37,021 bases of DNA from Candidatus Aenigmatarchaeota archaeon (GCA_016198705.1 JACQIA010000089.1:1-37021), one strand, 5' to 3'; positions 15,401 to 22,989 are shown, numbered from the stretch's first letter. Program-made: numbers and translations. The notes: generated by a model not told the origin, from the letters alone.

Positions 15401-15565
15401 TTATCCTCTTGAGTTAAGAATATCAAGAATTTCTTTTATGGTAAAGAAGATTCCAACAAGCAATGTTGCAGTTGCTCCTAATCCTTGTCCCTGAAAGCCT
15501 GTATTTGCTAAAAACAAACCTATGGCTATTCCAACTATACTGAGCAAGATAAATATTCCACCCAT
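15401..15565 (-). CDS. 54-residue membrane protein preceding the ZIP transporter
   Basis: A small frame with ATG preceded by an excellent ribosome binding site (GGAGTGAT, three bases before the start). It encodes MGGIFILLSIVGIAIGLFLA, a Gly/Gln loop (NTGFQGQGLG) and a second hydrophobic segment (TATLLVGIFFTI), ending in a charged tail. The two predicted helices suggest a hairpin in the membrane. The stop is three bases before the ZIP start, so the two are translated together. It may be a small regulatory or stabilising subunit of the transporter; no family is recognised. Confidence 0.75.
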   Translation of the reverse strand: MGGIFILLSIVGIAIGLFLANTGFQGQGLGATATLLVGIFFTIKEILDILNSRG

Positions 15566-15577
15566 CGTATCACTCCA

Positions 15578-15591
15578 TTAGGCTGGCCTAA
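15578..15591. promoter_or_regulatory. DtxR/IdeR-type operator, copy 1
   Basis: TTAGGCTGGCCTAA, with arms TTAGGC and GCCTAA as inverted repeats around a central TG. It matches the TTAGG...CCTAA form of known DtxR/IdeR operators. It lies 12 bases upstream of the small membrane protein start, so a bound repressor would block the ZIP operon. The identical core recurs at 15629. Confidence 0.82.
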
Positions 15592-15617
15592 TTTCTAGAA
15601 TATAATTATCATACAAG

Positions 15618-15627
15618 TATTTAAATA
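15618..15627. promoter_or_regulatory. Palindromic TATA box between the two operators
   Basis: TATTTAAATA is a perfect palindrome and so can serve as box A in either direction. It lies about 38 bases before the DtxR-like ATG and about 57 before the ZIP-operon ATG. It sits one base from operator copy 2, so TBP and repressor would compete. Confidence 0.6.
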
Positions 15628-15628
15628 T

Positions 15629-15642
15629 TTAGGCTGGCCTAA
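15629..15642. promoter_or_regulatory. DtxR/IdeR-type operator, copy 2
   Basis: A second exact TTAGGCTGGCCTAA. The identity with copy 1 extends over 18 bases (TTAGGCTGGCCTAATTTC). Centre-to-centre spacing is 51 bases, close to five helical turns, so both sites face the same side of the DNA. It is 18 bases before the repressor ATG, implying autoregulation. Confidence 0.82.
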
Positions 15643-15660
15643 TTTCATTAGTTTGATAGT

Positions 15661-16122
15661 ATGGAAAAATCTTCGAGCAAACCAGCATACGTTGAACACC
15701 TGTTTATTGAGCCTGTAGAGACAGAGCATTCTGAAATGTATGTTAAAGCAATCTATCTGCTAAAGGAGTCTGAAGAAATACCAGCCAAAGTGAAATCCAT
15801 TGCCAAACTTTTGAATGTGTCTGCCCCCAGTGTTGTTGAGATGCTGAAGAGATTGAATGCGTTAGGTCTTGTTAAATATACGCGAAATGGGGCTATACTG
15901 ACTAAAAAGGGGTTGGATGTGGGAAGAAGGATAATAAGGAATTACAGACTGGTAGAAGCTTTGATGGCAATGAAATTCAAAATACCTGTTGATGAAAGGA
16001 TAGCGTGTGGTATAGAGCATCTGATGACAGAAAAATTCTCTGAAGCTCTTTGCACATTGATTAAACATCCAAAAAAATGTCCCCATGGATTTTCTATACC
16101 CTTGGGCAAATGCTGCAAATAG
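15661..16122 (+). CDS. DtxR/MntR-family metal-dependent repressor
   Basis: 153 residues. A winged helix domain (about 24-85; recognition region LLNVSAPSVVEMLKRL) is followed by a dimerisation and metal-binding domain. Metal ligands of the DtxR/IdeR kind are visible: M26 in the EMYVKAIY helix and C116, E119, H120 in ACGIEHLMTEKF. The C-terminus, with CPHG and CC, adds possible metal-binding residues and no SH3-like domain follows. It should repress its own gene and the divergent ZIP operon through the two identical operators when Fe or Mn is abundant. The start is ATG with no ribosome binding site, fitting a nearly leaderless message. Confidence 0.93.
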   Translation: MEKSSSKPAYVEHLFIEPVETEHSEMYVKAIYLLKESEEIPAKVKSIAKLLNVSAPSVVEMLKRLNALGLVKYTRNGAILTKKGLDVGRRIIRNYRLVEALMAMKFKIPVDERIACGIEHLMTEKFSEALCTLIKHPKKCPHGFSIPLGKCCK

Positions 16123-16193
16123 TCTAAAGCAGACAAAAATTAAGTTTGCTAATCTTTATTTAGTGAATTCACGAAATTTTACTAAGTGATATT

Positions 16194-17036
16194 TTGGTTC
16201 GTACTATAGGAGTTGTTTCTGGAAAAGGTGGCGTGGGCAAAACAACTGTGGCGGTAAACTTGGCTTACGCGCTTAGAAATTATGGACAAAAAGTTACCTT
16301 AGTCGATTGCAATCTATCAACCCCGCATATGGCTTATTATATAGGCACATCGGATTACAAATATACCTTGAATGATGTACTTCTAGGAAAGGTGGATATC
16401 ATATCTGCGTTGCATAATTTCGACGGCATTAGGCACATACCAGCATCATTGAATTTAAAAGACATAATAGGTATTGATCCGATAAAATTGAAGAAACATC
16501 TGAAACCTTTGGAAGTGCCCAGCAAGGTTGATTTTATTATTTTAGATTCAGCTCCTGGATTGGGTAGAGAGGCTTTGGCTGTGTTGGATGCTGCTGACGA
16601 ACTTTTATTTGTAACAACACCGTTTTCGCCCATGCTAAACGACGTAATAAGATGCAGGGATGTTTTGAGGGAAATAAAGGGGGATAAGACTTTGAATATG
16701 GTTTTGAACATGGTAATGGGAGAGAAGCATGAATTGCATTACAAGACTATAGCAGATGTGGTCAACATACCAATAATAGGCCAAATATCTTATGACAAGA
16801 GCGTACTGCACAGTTTAGTTTCCAAATCACCGGTTGTAGCCTATAAACCAAAATCTTTTGCAAGCATAGGTTTTATGGAACTTGCCGCTACATTAACCAA
16901 TAAAGAATTCAAAGTCCCAATGAGGTTCAGACTGCATAAAATGCTGAATAAAGTAAAAAATTCTATACTGCCATCCAGCTTTTCTTTGCCCACATCTCCT
17001 GATGAAATAAAGGAAGATATTTCGCAAGGTAACTGA
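16194..17036 (+). CDS. MinD/ParA-type P-loop ATPase
   Basis: 280 residues of the MinD/Mrp/ParA group. The deviant Walker A SGKGGVGKTT (residues 9-18, with the signature K11) and DCNLSTPHMAYYIG are present. A Walker B-like stretch IILDSAPGLGRE and VTTPFSPMLNDV follow. A C-terminal helix (RLHKMLNKVKNSIL) could be a membrane-targeting amphipathic segment. Start is TTG with GTGAT four bases upstream; no closer ATG fits the family N-terminus. It is followed after three bases by a four-helix membrane protein, and the pair probably works at the membrane, as in positioning systems. No MinC or MinE is nearby. Confidence 0.92.
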   Translation: MVRTIGVVSGKGGVGKTTVAVNLAYALRNYGQKVTLVDCNLSTPHMAYYIGTSDYKYTLNDVLLGKVDIISALHNFDGIRHIPASLNLKDIIGIDPIKLKKHLKPLEVPSKVDFIILDSAPGLGREALAVLDAADELLFVTTPFSPMLNDVIRCRDVLREIKGDKTLNMVLNMVMGEKHELHYKTIADVVNIPIIGQISYDKSVLHSLVSKSPVVAYKPKSFASIGFMELAATLTNKEFKVPMRFRLHKMLNKVKNSILPSSFSLPTSPDEIKEDISQGN

Positions 17037-17039
17037 TTT

Positions 17040-17798
17040 ATGGCTATTTTGAAAAGTTTTGGCAGATTTTTAGGCGGCTTTCTATTAAGTACTTTTTTGA
17101 CATTGTCCATACTTATGATAGGTTTGGTTGACTTCACTTCATATTCTAATCTAAAACCTTTTGTAACCGAAACCTTAGCAAGTGCATTATCGCAGCAAGT
17201 CGATGTAAATGAAATGTATGACACTCTAACGAAGAATTGCATTAATCAAGAATTTACCAATCTCCAATTAGGAACTTCGCAGATTAAATTGAAATGTTCG
17301 GACTTGGAGTCGTTACAGACAACAAATTTGCTCAAGCTAGTATCAGCCAGTGTATTTGACTTTATTTACTATAGGGCATATGATTGCAACTTCCTAGAAT
17401 GTCTAGCGAAGCCCGGGACGGAAAATTTGCTGGTTCTGATCTCTCAGCATGCTAACAATTTCCTAAAAAGCATACAATATATATTCTGGATTCTTGCAGG
17501 CATTGGAGCTGTAATGATGTATTTTTCCATAGACACCCGACAGCATATGTTAAGAACGTTCGGCATAAACTTAACTTTCTCTGGCGCTTCTTATTTTATT
17601 TTCACTTACTTGATAAAATTTCTAATACCTCAGCAAATTTTGCCGATAAATATTGATGTTGTTGCTATTGTAAATAGCGTATTTGGAAAATTGAGCGATT
17701 ATTTCATGATAATATTGTTTGTTGGGGTTTTATTGATAATTTCAAGCTATTTGATAAAACCAACGACGGCAATTAAAAAAAGTGGAAAGAAGAAGTAA
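17040..17798 (+). CDS. Four-helix membrane protein paired with the MinD-like ATPase
   Basis: 252 residues that I do not recognise. TM1 is at about 11-30, followed by a large loop of about 110 residues with four cysteines (C67, C86, C116, C121). Then come TM2 (about 145-163), TM3 (about 176-197) and TM4 (about 219-239), ending in a very basic cytoplasmic tail (TTAIKKSGKKK). By the positive-inside rule the loop faces outside and could hold two disulfides. It starts three bases after the MinD-like stop. It may be the membrane receptor or target of that ATPase; this is an inference from linkage. Confidence 0.8.
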   Translation: MAILKSFGRFLGGFLLSTFLTLSILMIGLVDFTSYSNLKPFVTETLASALSQQVDVNEMYDTLTKNCINQEFTNLQLGTSQIKLKCSDLESLQTTNLLKLVSASVFDFIYYRAYDCNFLECLAKPGTENLLVLISQHANNFLKSIQYIFWILAGIGAVMMYFSIDTRQHMLRTFGINLTFSGASYFIFTYLIKFLIPQQILPINIDVVAIVNSVFGKLSDYFMIILFVGVLLIISSYLIKPTTAIKKSGKKK

Positions 17799-17802
17799 GA
17801 TT

Positions 17803-17967
17803 TCAACCTATGTAGCGCAATTCCTTTTCATGCTCTTTGTGTATTCGTATGTATCTTTGCATCTGCTTATGAACGAATTCCTCAATCTTTTTCCATTTGC
17901 TGTTCTTCCTCAGCTTTCTGTGTGTATGAAAATGTTCATGATCCATAATTATCTTATTAACTTTCAT
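17803..17967 (-). CDS. 54-residue His/Lys-rich protein with C-terminal YIG
   Basis: A short minus-strand gene with ATG start. It is highly charged (MDHEHFHTHRKLRK, then WKKIEEFVHKQMQRYI, then RIHKEHEKEL), forms a likely long helix, and ends RYIG. The many His residues near the N-terminus could bind metal. It ends four bases from the stop of the convergent membrane protein gene and starts 18 bases from the divergent CBS gene, the tight packing of a real gene. The competing plus-strand frame is hydrophobic, overlaps its neighbour and is likely a shadow. The last three residues equal those of CDC48 and the metzincin-like protein at 2.6-5.4 kb. Confidence 0.62.
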   Translation of the reverse strand: MKVNKIIMDHEHFHTHRKLRKNSKWKKIEEFVHKQMQRYIRIHKEHEKELRYIG

Positions 17968-17985
17968 TGTTAAATATTTATTTGT

Positions 17986-18411
17986 ATGCTAGTTAGACAG
18001 ATAATGAACAGAGATGTTGTTATTGCCAAGCCTGAGGCTACATTAAAAGAAGCCAGTGAAGTTATGGCCAAGTTTCATATAGGCAGTTTAGTTATAAGCG
18101 ATGGTGAAAAAATATTCGGCATACTAACAAGTAGTGATATACTAAAGGCAATAGCAAGCGGGAAAGATGTGGGGAAGACATTGATAGACAATGTGATGAC
18201 GAAGAATGTAATAACTATAGAGCCTGATAAAGATATTGAAGCAGCTGTTGACTTGATGGTGCAAAATAAAATTAAAAAACTGCCAGTAGTTGATCAAGGT
18301 AGGTTGGTTGGGGTAATAACTGCTAGTGATATCTTTACGATAGAGCCAAAGCTTTTGGCTAACCTTGCTTCTTTGCTATCAACTAACATGGCAAACTATA
18401 CTGGTGGATAA
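17986..18411 (+). CDS. Paired CBS-domain protein
   Basis: 141 residues consisting of two CBS domains and little else. CBS1 is about 5-62 (VRQIMNRDVVIAKPEATLKE to GILTSSDILKAI). CBS2 is about 70-125 (VMTKNVITIEPDKDI to GVITASDIFTIE). Such stand-alone Bateman modules bind adenosine nucleotides and regulate partner proteins; the partner is unknown. The tail ends NYTGG. A zinc-ribbon frame begins just after its stop with GGTGGA in its last codons as a possible ribosome binding site. Confidence 0.92.
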   Translation: MLVRQIMNRDVVIAKPEATLKEASEVMAKFHIGSLVISDGEKIFGILTSSDILKAIASGKDVGKTLIDNVMTKNVITIEPDKDIEAAVDLMVQNKIKKLPVVDQGRLVGVITASDIFTIEPKLLANLASLLSTNMANYTGG

Positions 18412-18413
18412 AT

Positions 18414-18551
18414 ATTTTAGCTAAATCTTTTTGCCCTGAGCATGGCAGACTGGAATTGGATGGCATAAGAATTAAAAGTGGTGTTCCTGTTTGTAATAGA
18501 TGCTCTAAAATATTAGAATTTGGCACTGTAAAGCCGAGGAAATTAAAATAG
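18414..18551 (+). CDS. Zinc-ribbon miniprotein, apparent non-ATG start
   Basis: An open frame directly after the CBS gene encodes FCPEHGRLELDGIRIKSG, then VPVCNRCSKILEFG, then VKPRKLK. CPEH and CNRC make a clear zinc ribbon with a basic tail, as in small archaeal nucleic-acid-binding proteins. The frame has no ATG, GTG or TTG ahead of the first Cys. ATT at 18414, five bases after GGTGGA, would give 45 residues and is the best candidate; ATA is also possible. Otherwise a base error hides the real start. The product is well supported, the start is not. Confidence 0.6.
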   Translation: MLAKSFCPEHGRLELDGIRIKSGVPVCNRCSKILEFGTVKPRKLK

Positions 18552-18625
18552 AGTTTTGTTAATTTAAGGATGAGAGATTTATAAAAATATTTTAGTTATT
18601 TTTAAGAAAAGTCAATTAATTAATT

Positions 18626-19615
18626 ATGTACAAGGCTATTTCCTCTATCATAGGAACTTTGCTGATGCTTATAATTACAATTGGTTTGTTTGGGTTCAGC
18701 TATTCTTACATTTCTGGTGTGTTTACTTCAAAGACTTCTGAAACATTTTCTGTAGTTGATTCTTTGAATGATACTATCACCATCAGCAATGACGGGACTT
18801 CTGTTATAGTAAACATTAAAGCTACGTTGGATGGCAACAGTGTTCCTATAGCTGTTGTTCCAAACATCCAAGGATTGGTTGGTTATTGGAGTTTTAATGA
18901 AGGTAGTGGAACCACTGCAGATGATAATTCCGATAATAACAATATAGGAACTTTAAGTCCATCTTGCCCAAACTGCCCTTCATGGGCAACAGGTAAATTC
19001 TCTACTGCGTTACAGTTTGATGGGGTGGATGATTATGTGGATGTGGGGACTGATGTAAGTTTGAGTCCTGCCGATGCTATTACTCTTGAGGCTTGGGTAA
19101 AAAGAAGTGCAACTGGAATAGTTTCTGCCGCTATTTTTGAAAAACACTATAACACTGAGTATATACTTGCTTTTAAGAGTGCCACGGGCGAGAAACTCGA
19201 ATTTTATTCAGGCTCAGGAGGTGTTAGTGTTCTTAGTAGTACAAGTGTAACAGATACAACCTCTTGGCATCACGTTGTCGCAACCTACGACTCAACCGCT
19301 CTAGGAAAGCCAGTAAAAATATACCTCGATGGTAAACTCGACAATTCAGGTTCCGGGACAAGTCAATTAGGAATCACTACCACTAATTTAAGTATTGGTG
19401 GTCAGGCAGGAGATAGGTTCGCAGGTGCGCTTGACGAAGTCCGCATCTACAACAGGGCATTATCACCAGAAGAAATAAGTTCTTTATATTCAGGCTTGGT
19501 CCCTCCAGGTCAATTGGCAACAATAAAGCCGTTAGCTTCATTAACAACAGGCAAACACACTTTAAAATTATGTTCATCAACCATGTGTAATACTGCTATT
19601 TTAACTATAATTTAA
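18626..19615 (+). CDS. Pilin-like secreted protein with LamG/concanavalin domain
   Basis: 329 residues. The N-terminus MYKAISSIIGTLLMLIITIG is a class III prepilin-like signal and stalk helix, as in archaeal proteins with KAISxxIGTLLM. A beta-rich stretch (about 35-80) leads into a LamG/concanavalin-like domain (about 85-293). Its hallmarks are GLVGYWSFNEGSG, ALQFDGVDDYVDVG, WHHVVATYDS, KIYLDG and FAGALDEVRIYNRALS. LamG domains bind sugars or proteins, so this is a likely surface adhesin on a pilus or stalk. A short C-terminal beta segment with two Cys follows. TTTATAAAAATA lies about 40 bases before the ATG, and no ribosome binding site is seen. Confidence 0.88.
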   Translation: MYKAISSIIGTLLMLIITIGLFGFSYSYISGVFTSKTSETFSVVDSLNDTITISNDGTSVIVNIKATLDGNSVPIAVVPNIQGLVGYWSFNEGSGTTADDNSDNNNIGTLSPSCPNCPSWATGKFSTALQFDGVDDYVDVGTDVSLSPADAITLEAWVKRSATGIVSAAIFEKHYNTEYILAFKSATGEKLEFYSGSGGVSVLSSTSVTDTTSWHHVVATYDSTALGKPVKIYLDGKLDNSGSGTSQLGITTTNLSIGGQAGDRFAGALDEVRIYNRALSPEEISSLYSGLVPPGQLATIKPLASLTTGKHTLKLCSSTMCNTAILTII

Positions 19616-19685
19616 AAACAATATTTGAATTTTAGTACAATAGATATGTTTATGTAGTTTAGCTTCTAACTTTAGTAGGGTTTAT

Positions 19686-20621
19686 TTGGCTGATATATCA
19701 GCAGAGTTAGCAGGTATTAAATTCGAGACATGCGTGTTCAATGCAGCAGGTCCTAAGGATGTAACGCTTGATGAATTGGAAGTCATCGCAAAGTCTTCTT
19801 CATCTGCAATAACCATGAAATCATGCACTCTAGAACCTAGGCAAGGGAATCCAGAGCCCAGATATTATGATCTTCCAGAAGGATCCATAAACTCTATGGG
19901 ATTGCCTAATCTCGGATACAAAGAATATATAAGATTCACACACCTTCTGAAATCCAAATATAAAAAACCCATTGTAGCCAGCATATCCGGATTGAAATTT
20001 GAGGATAACATAACAATTTTTAATGCATTCAATGAATCAAATACTGACATAATTGAATTCAATCCCGGTTCGCCAAACACTATAGGAAAGCCTACGATGG
20101 GATATGATTTTGAATATCTGGATAACAGTTTGAGGGAAATAGCAAAAGTTTGCAAAAAACCGCTGGGCATAAAATTGCCGCCGTATTTTGATTTCGTGCA
20201 TTTTGAACAAGTTGCGGAAATAATTAAAAGGCATAAAGTGCTTTACATTTGTTCCATAAATTCTATTGGGAATGCATTGGTTGTTGATCCTGAAAGGGAG
20301 AGTGTTGTAATAAAACCTAAGGGCGGATTTGGTGGGTTGGGTGGAAAATATATCAAATACACATCTCTGGCAAACGTGAGAAAATTCTATGAGCTTCTAG
20401 GCGACAGAGTCCAGCTAGTTGGTTGCGGAGGTGTTTATTCCGGAACAGATGCATTTGAATTTATTTTGGCCGGTGCTACTGCCATTCAATTAGGCACAGT
20501 ATACATGCAGGAAGGCCCATCGTGCTTTAAAAGAATTCAAAACGAACTTATGGCTTACATGAAAAATAAAGGCTATGAAAGTATAGAAGATTTTAGAGGA
20601 CAACTAAAAACTATTGATTGA
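19686..20621 (+). CDS. pyrD: Dihydroorotate dehydrogenase, class 1A-like
   Basis: 311 residues. Converts dihydroorotate to orotate with FMN. The match is to class 1A (fumarate-dependent) enzymes: RYYDLPEGSINSMGLPNLG, KPLGIKLPPYFD, INSIGNALVVD, GFGGLGGKYIKYTSLANV, and ending YESIEDFRGQLK. In class 1A the catalytic base is Cys in NLSCPN; here the site reads NPGSPN with Ser129, as in class 2 enzymes where Ser is the base. Start is TTG; no closer ATG suits the family. It is followed by pyrC with a 4-base gap or slight overlap, so the two form an operon. Confidence 0.92.
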   Translation: MADISAELAGIKFETCVFNAAGPKDVTLDELEVIAKSSSSAITMKSCTLEPRQGNPEPRYYDLPEGSINSMGLPNLGYKEYIRFTHLLKSKYKKPIVASISGLKFEDNITIFNAFNESNTDIIEFNPGSPNTIGKPTMGYDFEYLDNSLREIAKVCKKPLGIKLPPYFDFVHFEQVAEIIKRHKVLYICSINSIGNALVVDPERESVVIKPKGGFGGLGGKYIKYTSLANVRKFYELLGDRVQLVGCGGVYSGTDAFEFILAGATAIQLGTVYMQEGPSCFKRIQNELMAYMKNKGYESIEDFRGQLKTID

Positions 20622-20625
20622 TTGT

Positions 20626-21771
20626 ATGTATGATCTAGTTGTTGAAGGCAGGATTGTAGGTTTAGAAAGAATTTTTGAAGCACAGATTGGAATTGAAGAT
20701 GGTGTAATTAAAAAAATAAAAAAACAGGGTTTAGAAGGCGAAAATAAAATAACTGTGAAGAATGGTCTAATATTTCCAGGGTTTATAGACCCTCATGTCC
20801 ACTTAAGAGAGGATAGTAGTCATAAATGGGATTACAAAGAAGATTTTGAAACCGGTTCTAAGGCTGCGGCACACGGTGGCGTTACAACTGTCATTGATAT
20901 GCCGAATAATTTTCTTCCATCTGTTACAGAAGAAAGGATATTGGAAAAAATTAAACTTGCTAAAAAGTCTGCAGTTGATGTATTGTTTCATGGCGGTGTT
21001 GTAAAAGAATATTTCAATGAAATTAAGAAAATGGCGGGACATGTTGTTGGATACAAAGTTTATTTATCGGAAACGACTGGTGGTTTGACCATTGATAAAA
21101 ATGATTTGGAAGTCGCTGTAAGTAAATTATCAGAAACGAATTTACCGAGTGTTTTCCATACGGATGAGACTAGACAAACGTTAGAGGAATTGATCGGTAT
21201 TTCAAATAAATTAAAAATTCATGTTGCACATGTTTCAAGATCATCATCTATAGATACGCTGAATACTAAGGTAACTTACGAAGTAACTCCGCACCACATA
21301 ATGTTTGATGAGAATAATTTAAAGAAAAATAAATTCTTAACAGTAAATCCTACGATAGGAACGAAGTCTGATAGGTTAGCGATTTTAAATGCATTAAAGG
21401 CAGGTAAAGTCTTCTTTTTGGCTACTGACCATGCACCACATACTATTGAAGATAAAGAAAATGGTGCCATGGGTGTGCCGGGATTGGATATCTATGGGAA
21501 TATTGTTTCTTGGTTGATAGGCAGTTTGAGATTGGATCCCACTTACGTGGCTAAGCTGACATCGTATAATGCTGCTAAACTTTTCAACTTGAAAGGAAGG
21601 GGGGAGATTAAAGAGGGTTTTATTGCTAATATTTCTATTTTAAAATTCGAACCTGAAAAAGTAGATTCAACAAATCATTTTACTAAATGCGGATGGTCAC
21701 CTTATGATGGGATGACGTTTCCTGGTAAACTCATATATACTATTTACAAAGATCAAGTGTTTTTAAATTAA
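20626..21771 (+). CDS. pyrC: Dihydroorotase (class I amidohydrolase)
   Basis: About 381 residues. Cyclises carbamoyl aspartate to dihydroorotate. Zinc ligands are visible: H57 and H59 (DPHVHLRE), K144 expected to be carboxylated (GYKVYLSETTGG), H178 (FHTDE), H202 (HVAHVS) and D268 (ATDHAPH). MGVPGLD and the C-terminal CGWSPYDGMTF are also typical. ATG four bases after the pyrD stop is chosen; a TTG overlapping the pyrD stop would add four residues. Together with pyrD it supplies the middle steps of UMP synthesis. The other pyr genes lie beyond two unrelated secreted-protein genes. Confidence 0.95.
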   Translation: MYDLVVEGRIVGLERIFEAQIGIEDGVIKKIKKQGLEGENKITVKNGLIFPGFIDPHVHLREDSSHKWDYKEDFETGSKAAAHGGVTTVIDMPNNFLPSVTEERILEKIKLAKKSAVDVLFHGGVVKEYFNEIKKMAGHVVGYKVYLSETTGGLTIDKNDLEVAVSKLSETNLPSVFHTDETRQTLEELIGISNKLKIHVAHVSRSSSIDTLNTKVTYEVTPHHIMFDENNLKKNKFLTVNPTIGTKSDRLAILNALKAGKVFFLATDHAPHTIEDKENGAMGVPGLDIYGNIVSWLIGSLRLDPTYVAKLTSYNAAKLFNLKGRGEIKEGFIANISILKFEPEKVDSTNHFTKCGWSPYDGMTFPGKLIYTIYKDQVFLN

Positions 21772-21777
21772 ATTTAT

Positions 21778-22989
21778 TCACCATACAGCTTTTTTGAGAG
21801 GTATTTCAAATTCGTATACATTGTCATTCTCGTTAGGTTCGTTAATTTTATTCGTTGTGTCTATAACTAATCGTAATTTATTGTCGCCAATAAGTAAATG
21901 ACCCATGTTTAACTGAAAAGTATGGGTATTGTCTTTATCTGTTAGAAATTCTACTTCCTTGGTTTCTATAGTGTCCCATCCAAATGGCGACAACTTTTGT
22001 AGTTTTGTGAAAAAACTAGCATATACAGGATATTCGCTAGTGGAAATTATAAAGCTTAAATCAAGTGATTTAATCTGCTGGTAATAAGAGTACTTCTCGT
22101 CGGTATGTTGAATTTTTCCTTCATTATCAACTTCATAATAAACGTCAACTTTTGTTCCGCTAATCCCAATAGGACCAATTGCTATTACGTCTTTCCAACC
22201 TTTCTTAGTACCATATATACCAGTTTTTTTGACAAGTTTAAGTTTTTTATCTGGAATTCCCTCATAGTTCGCATTTACTTTGAATGAACTCACATACAAG
22301 TTAGGTTTATTGGTTATTACCTGGTCTGGAGCGAATTCAGCACCAATCCACAATGTGGCACCGTTGGAAGATATCGATTGAACATAAACATCCAAACCTG
22401 CTATTATTGAATTCGCCTTTACATTAACTAATAAGGTTTCTTCACTGTTTTGAACATGATTCTCTACTTTTATTGTAGCCGTATCGAACGAAACCTTTTC
22501 AAGAGTAACTGCATACAGTTCAACTCCCACTGGACCAGAATATATACTAGCCTTTTTCCCCACTGTTAATTCTGCTTTTCCTGCTCCTGGAAAGATTGTC
22601 TCTTTTTTAGTTGTTTCTCCAGCGCAAGTACTTAGGTAATCTGAACAGCAATCGCCATAAGTGGAGCATTGGCTATCGCACCAACATCCTGATGGAACTT
22701 GTTTGTCACAATAGCCCTGGCAACTACCACTAGGAGTAGGTCCTATTTGTTGCGATACAGTTCCTTTAGCCTGTGCATATACATCTGGACATACAGTTTG
22801 TATATTGCTACAGTAGTCGTTATATTTTGGATCCAATGAAAGCACGTCACACTGGCATGAGTTTCCTTCAATATACTTTCCGCAGGCTGACGGTGTGCAG
22901 GAGCCTGGTTTTTGGGCAAAGATTGAATTTACTATGAGTAATGAAGATACTACAACAACCAAAAGCAAAAGTGAATGTGAGGGTTTCAT
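21778..22989 (-). CDS. Secreted protein with somatomedin-B-like domain
   Basis: 403 residues. Signal peptide 1-25 (LLLLVVVVSSLLIVNSIFAQ). A first Cys-rich part (31-67, six Cys) is followed by a somatomedin-B-like knot at 90-122. Its eight cysteines are spaced C-x3-C-x7-C-x-C-x3-C-x5-CC-x6-C, with the typical CxCDxxC and GDCCxDY. A beta-rich region follows (about 130-340), with a C-terminal CARDB-like fold (INEPNENDN). Somatomedin-B domains are common in animal extracellular proteins and scattered in microbes, usually as protein-binding modules. It is divergent from a mini-pilin and shares its TATA element, so the two may act together at the cell surface. Confidence 0.85.
   Translation of the reverse strand: MKPSHSLLLLVVVVSSLLIVNSIFAQKPGSCTPSACGKYIEGNSCQCDVLSLDPKYNDYCSNIQTVCPDVYAQAKGTVSQQIGPTPSGSCQGYCDKQVPSGCWCDSQCSTYGDCCSDYLSTCAGETTKKETIFPGAGKAELTVGKKASIYSGPVGVELYAVTLEKVSFDTATIKVENHVQNSEETLLVNVKANSIIAGLDVYVQSISSNGATLWIGAEFAPDQVITNKPNLYVSSFKVNANYEGIPDKKLKLVKKTGIYGTKKGWKDVIAIGPIGISGTKVDVYYEVDNEGKIQHTDEKYSYYQQIKSLDLSFIISTSEYPVYASFFTKLQKLSPFGWDTIETKEVEFLTDKDNTHTFQLNMGHLLIGDNKLRLVIDTTNKINEPNENDNVYEFEIPLKKAVW

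Noticed and set aside
17782-17973. Plus-strand hydrophobic 63-codon frame
   Set aside because: It overlaps the end of the four-helix protein and is antisense to the better supported 54-residue His/Lys-rich frame. Its hydrophobic composition is what the complement of a charged gene yields.
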